From positions 124,001-188,000 of the forward strand of contig CDRNVI010000099.1 in assembly GCA_977017575.1 (NCBI GenBank): a DNA stretch of 64,000 bases, given 5' to 3'. A program made the translations under genes and the position numbers. The DNA comes from Paramoeba atlantica (lineage: Eukaryota > Discosea). The notes beneath the pieces were generated by a model that was given only the letters and a program-made list of their open reading frames with translations, made no database searches and was not told the origin of the DNA. Below are positions 63,932 through 64,000 of this stretch, one piece after another; positions within the stretch are counted from its first letter, which is position 1, and each line of letters begins with the position of its first letter.

Positions 63932-64000
63932 TCCGGACTCCCAACGCGGTGGAATCTCCCCCTTTTCCCCCAAATTTTTTCTTAAAAAAAGTACTTCAAA

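Overview
The window is nuclear DNA of an intron-poor eukaryote, probably a protist; nothing in it fixes the lineage. The evidence for a eukaryote is a full-size ABC subfamily A transporter, an SFT2-type Golgi membrane protein, a family of small leucine-rich-repeat (LRR) proteins with prenylation-type tails, non-LTR retrotransposons, Tc1/mariner, Merlin-like and Harbinger-like DNA transposons, and a 2.8 kb GATA microsatellite. No clear spliceosomal introns are needed to read any gene.

Layout. 0-4 kb: dispersed repeats and a mariner copy with a nonsense codon. 4-8 kb and 17-19 kb: LRR genes on the minus strand; one of them is split by retrotransposon copy A1 (about 8029-16852), which is itself interrupted by three related mariner elements and carries an internal tandem duplication. 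20-30.9 kb: two retrotransposons (B, then A2) sitting in neighbouring repeats of one LRR pseudogene. 30.9-36.3 kb: a run of predicted hairpins, three arrays of a 19-bp repeat, a Merlin-like transposase, a broken LRR gene and a Harbinger-like transposase. 36.5-37.2 kb: another LRR gene. 37.3-45.2 kb: the ABCA gene, with a very GC-rich patch and several frame breaks. 45.8-46.3 kb: the SFT2-like gene, whose upstream side is entirely GATA/GA microsatellite (46316-49191). 49-64 kb: transposon debris, a 5'-truncated retrotransposon A3 on the plus strand, one more LRR gene, and decayed Gag-like and transposase fragments.

The most notable result is a relationship between two families. Retrotransposons A and B encode a reverse transcriptase followed by a C-x2-C-x8-H-x4-C finger and a restriction-like endonuclease motif, the arrangement of site-specific R2/CRE/NeSL-type elements. 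Four 5' junctions (A1, A2, B and a fragment near 33943) fall at the same codon position of an LRR, six codons after the LRR proline. LRR sequence resumes on the other side of A1 and A2. The LRR gene family therefore looks like the genomic target of these elements. Their N-terminal proteins carry four to five copies of a C-x3-C-x6-C-x3-CC motif that I associate with Mer3/HFM1 meiotic helicases. The LRR proteins themselves end in CaaX-type tails (CLIM, CFIM, CHLM), which suggests membrane-anchored cytoplasmic LRR proteins.
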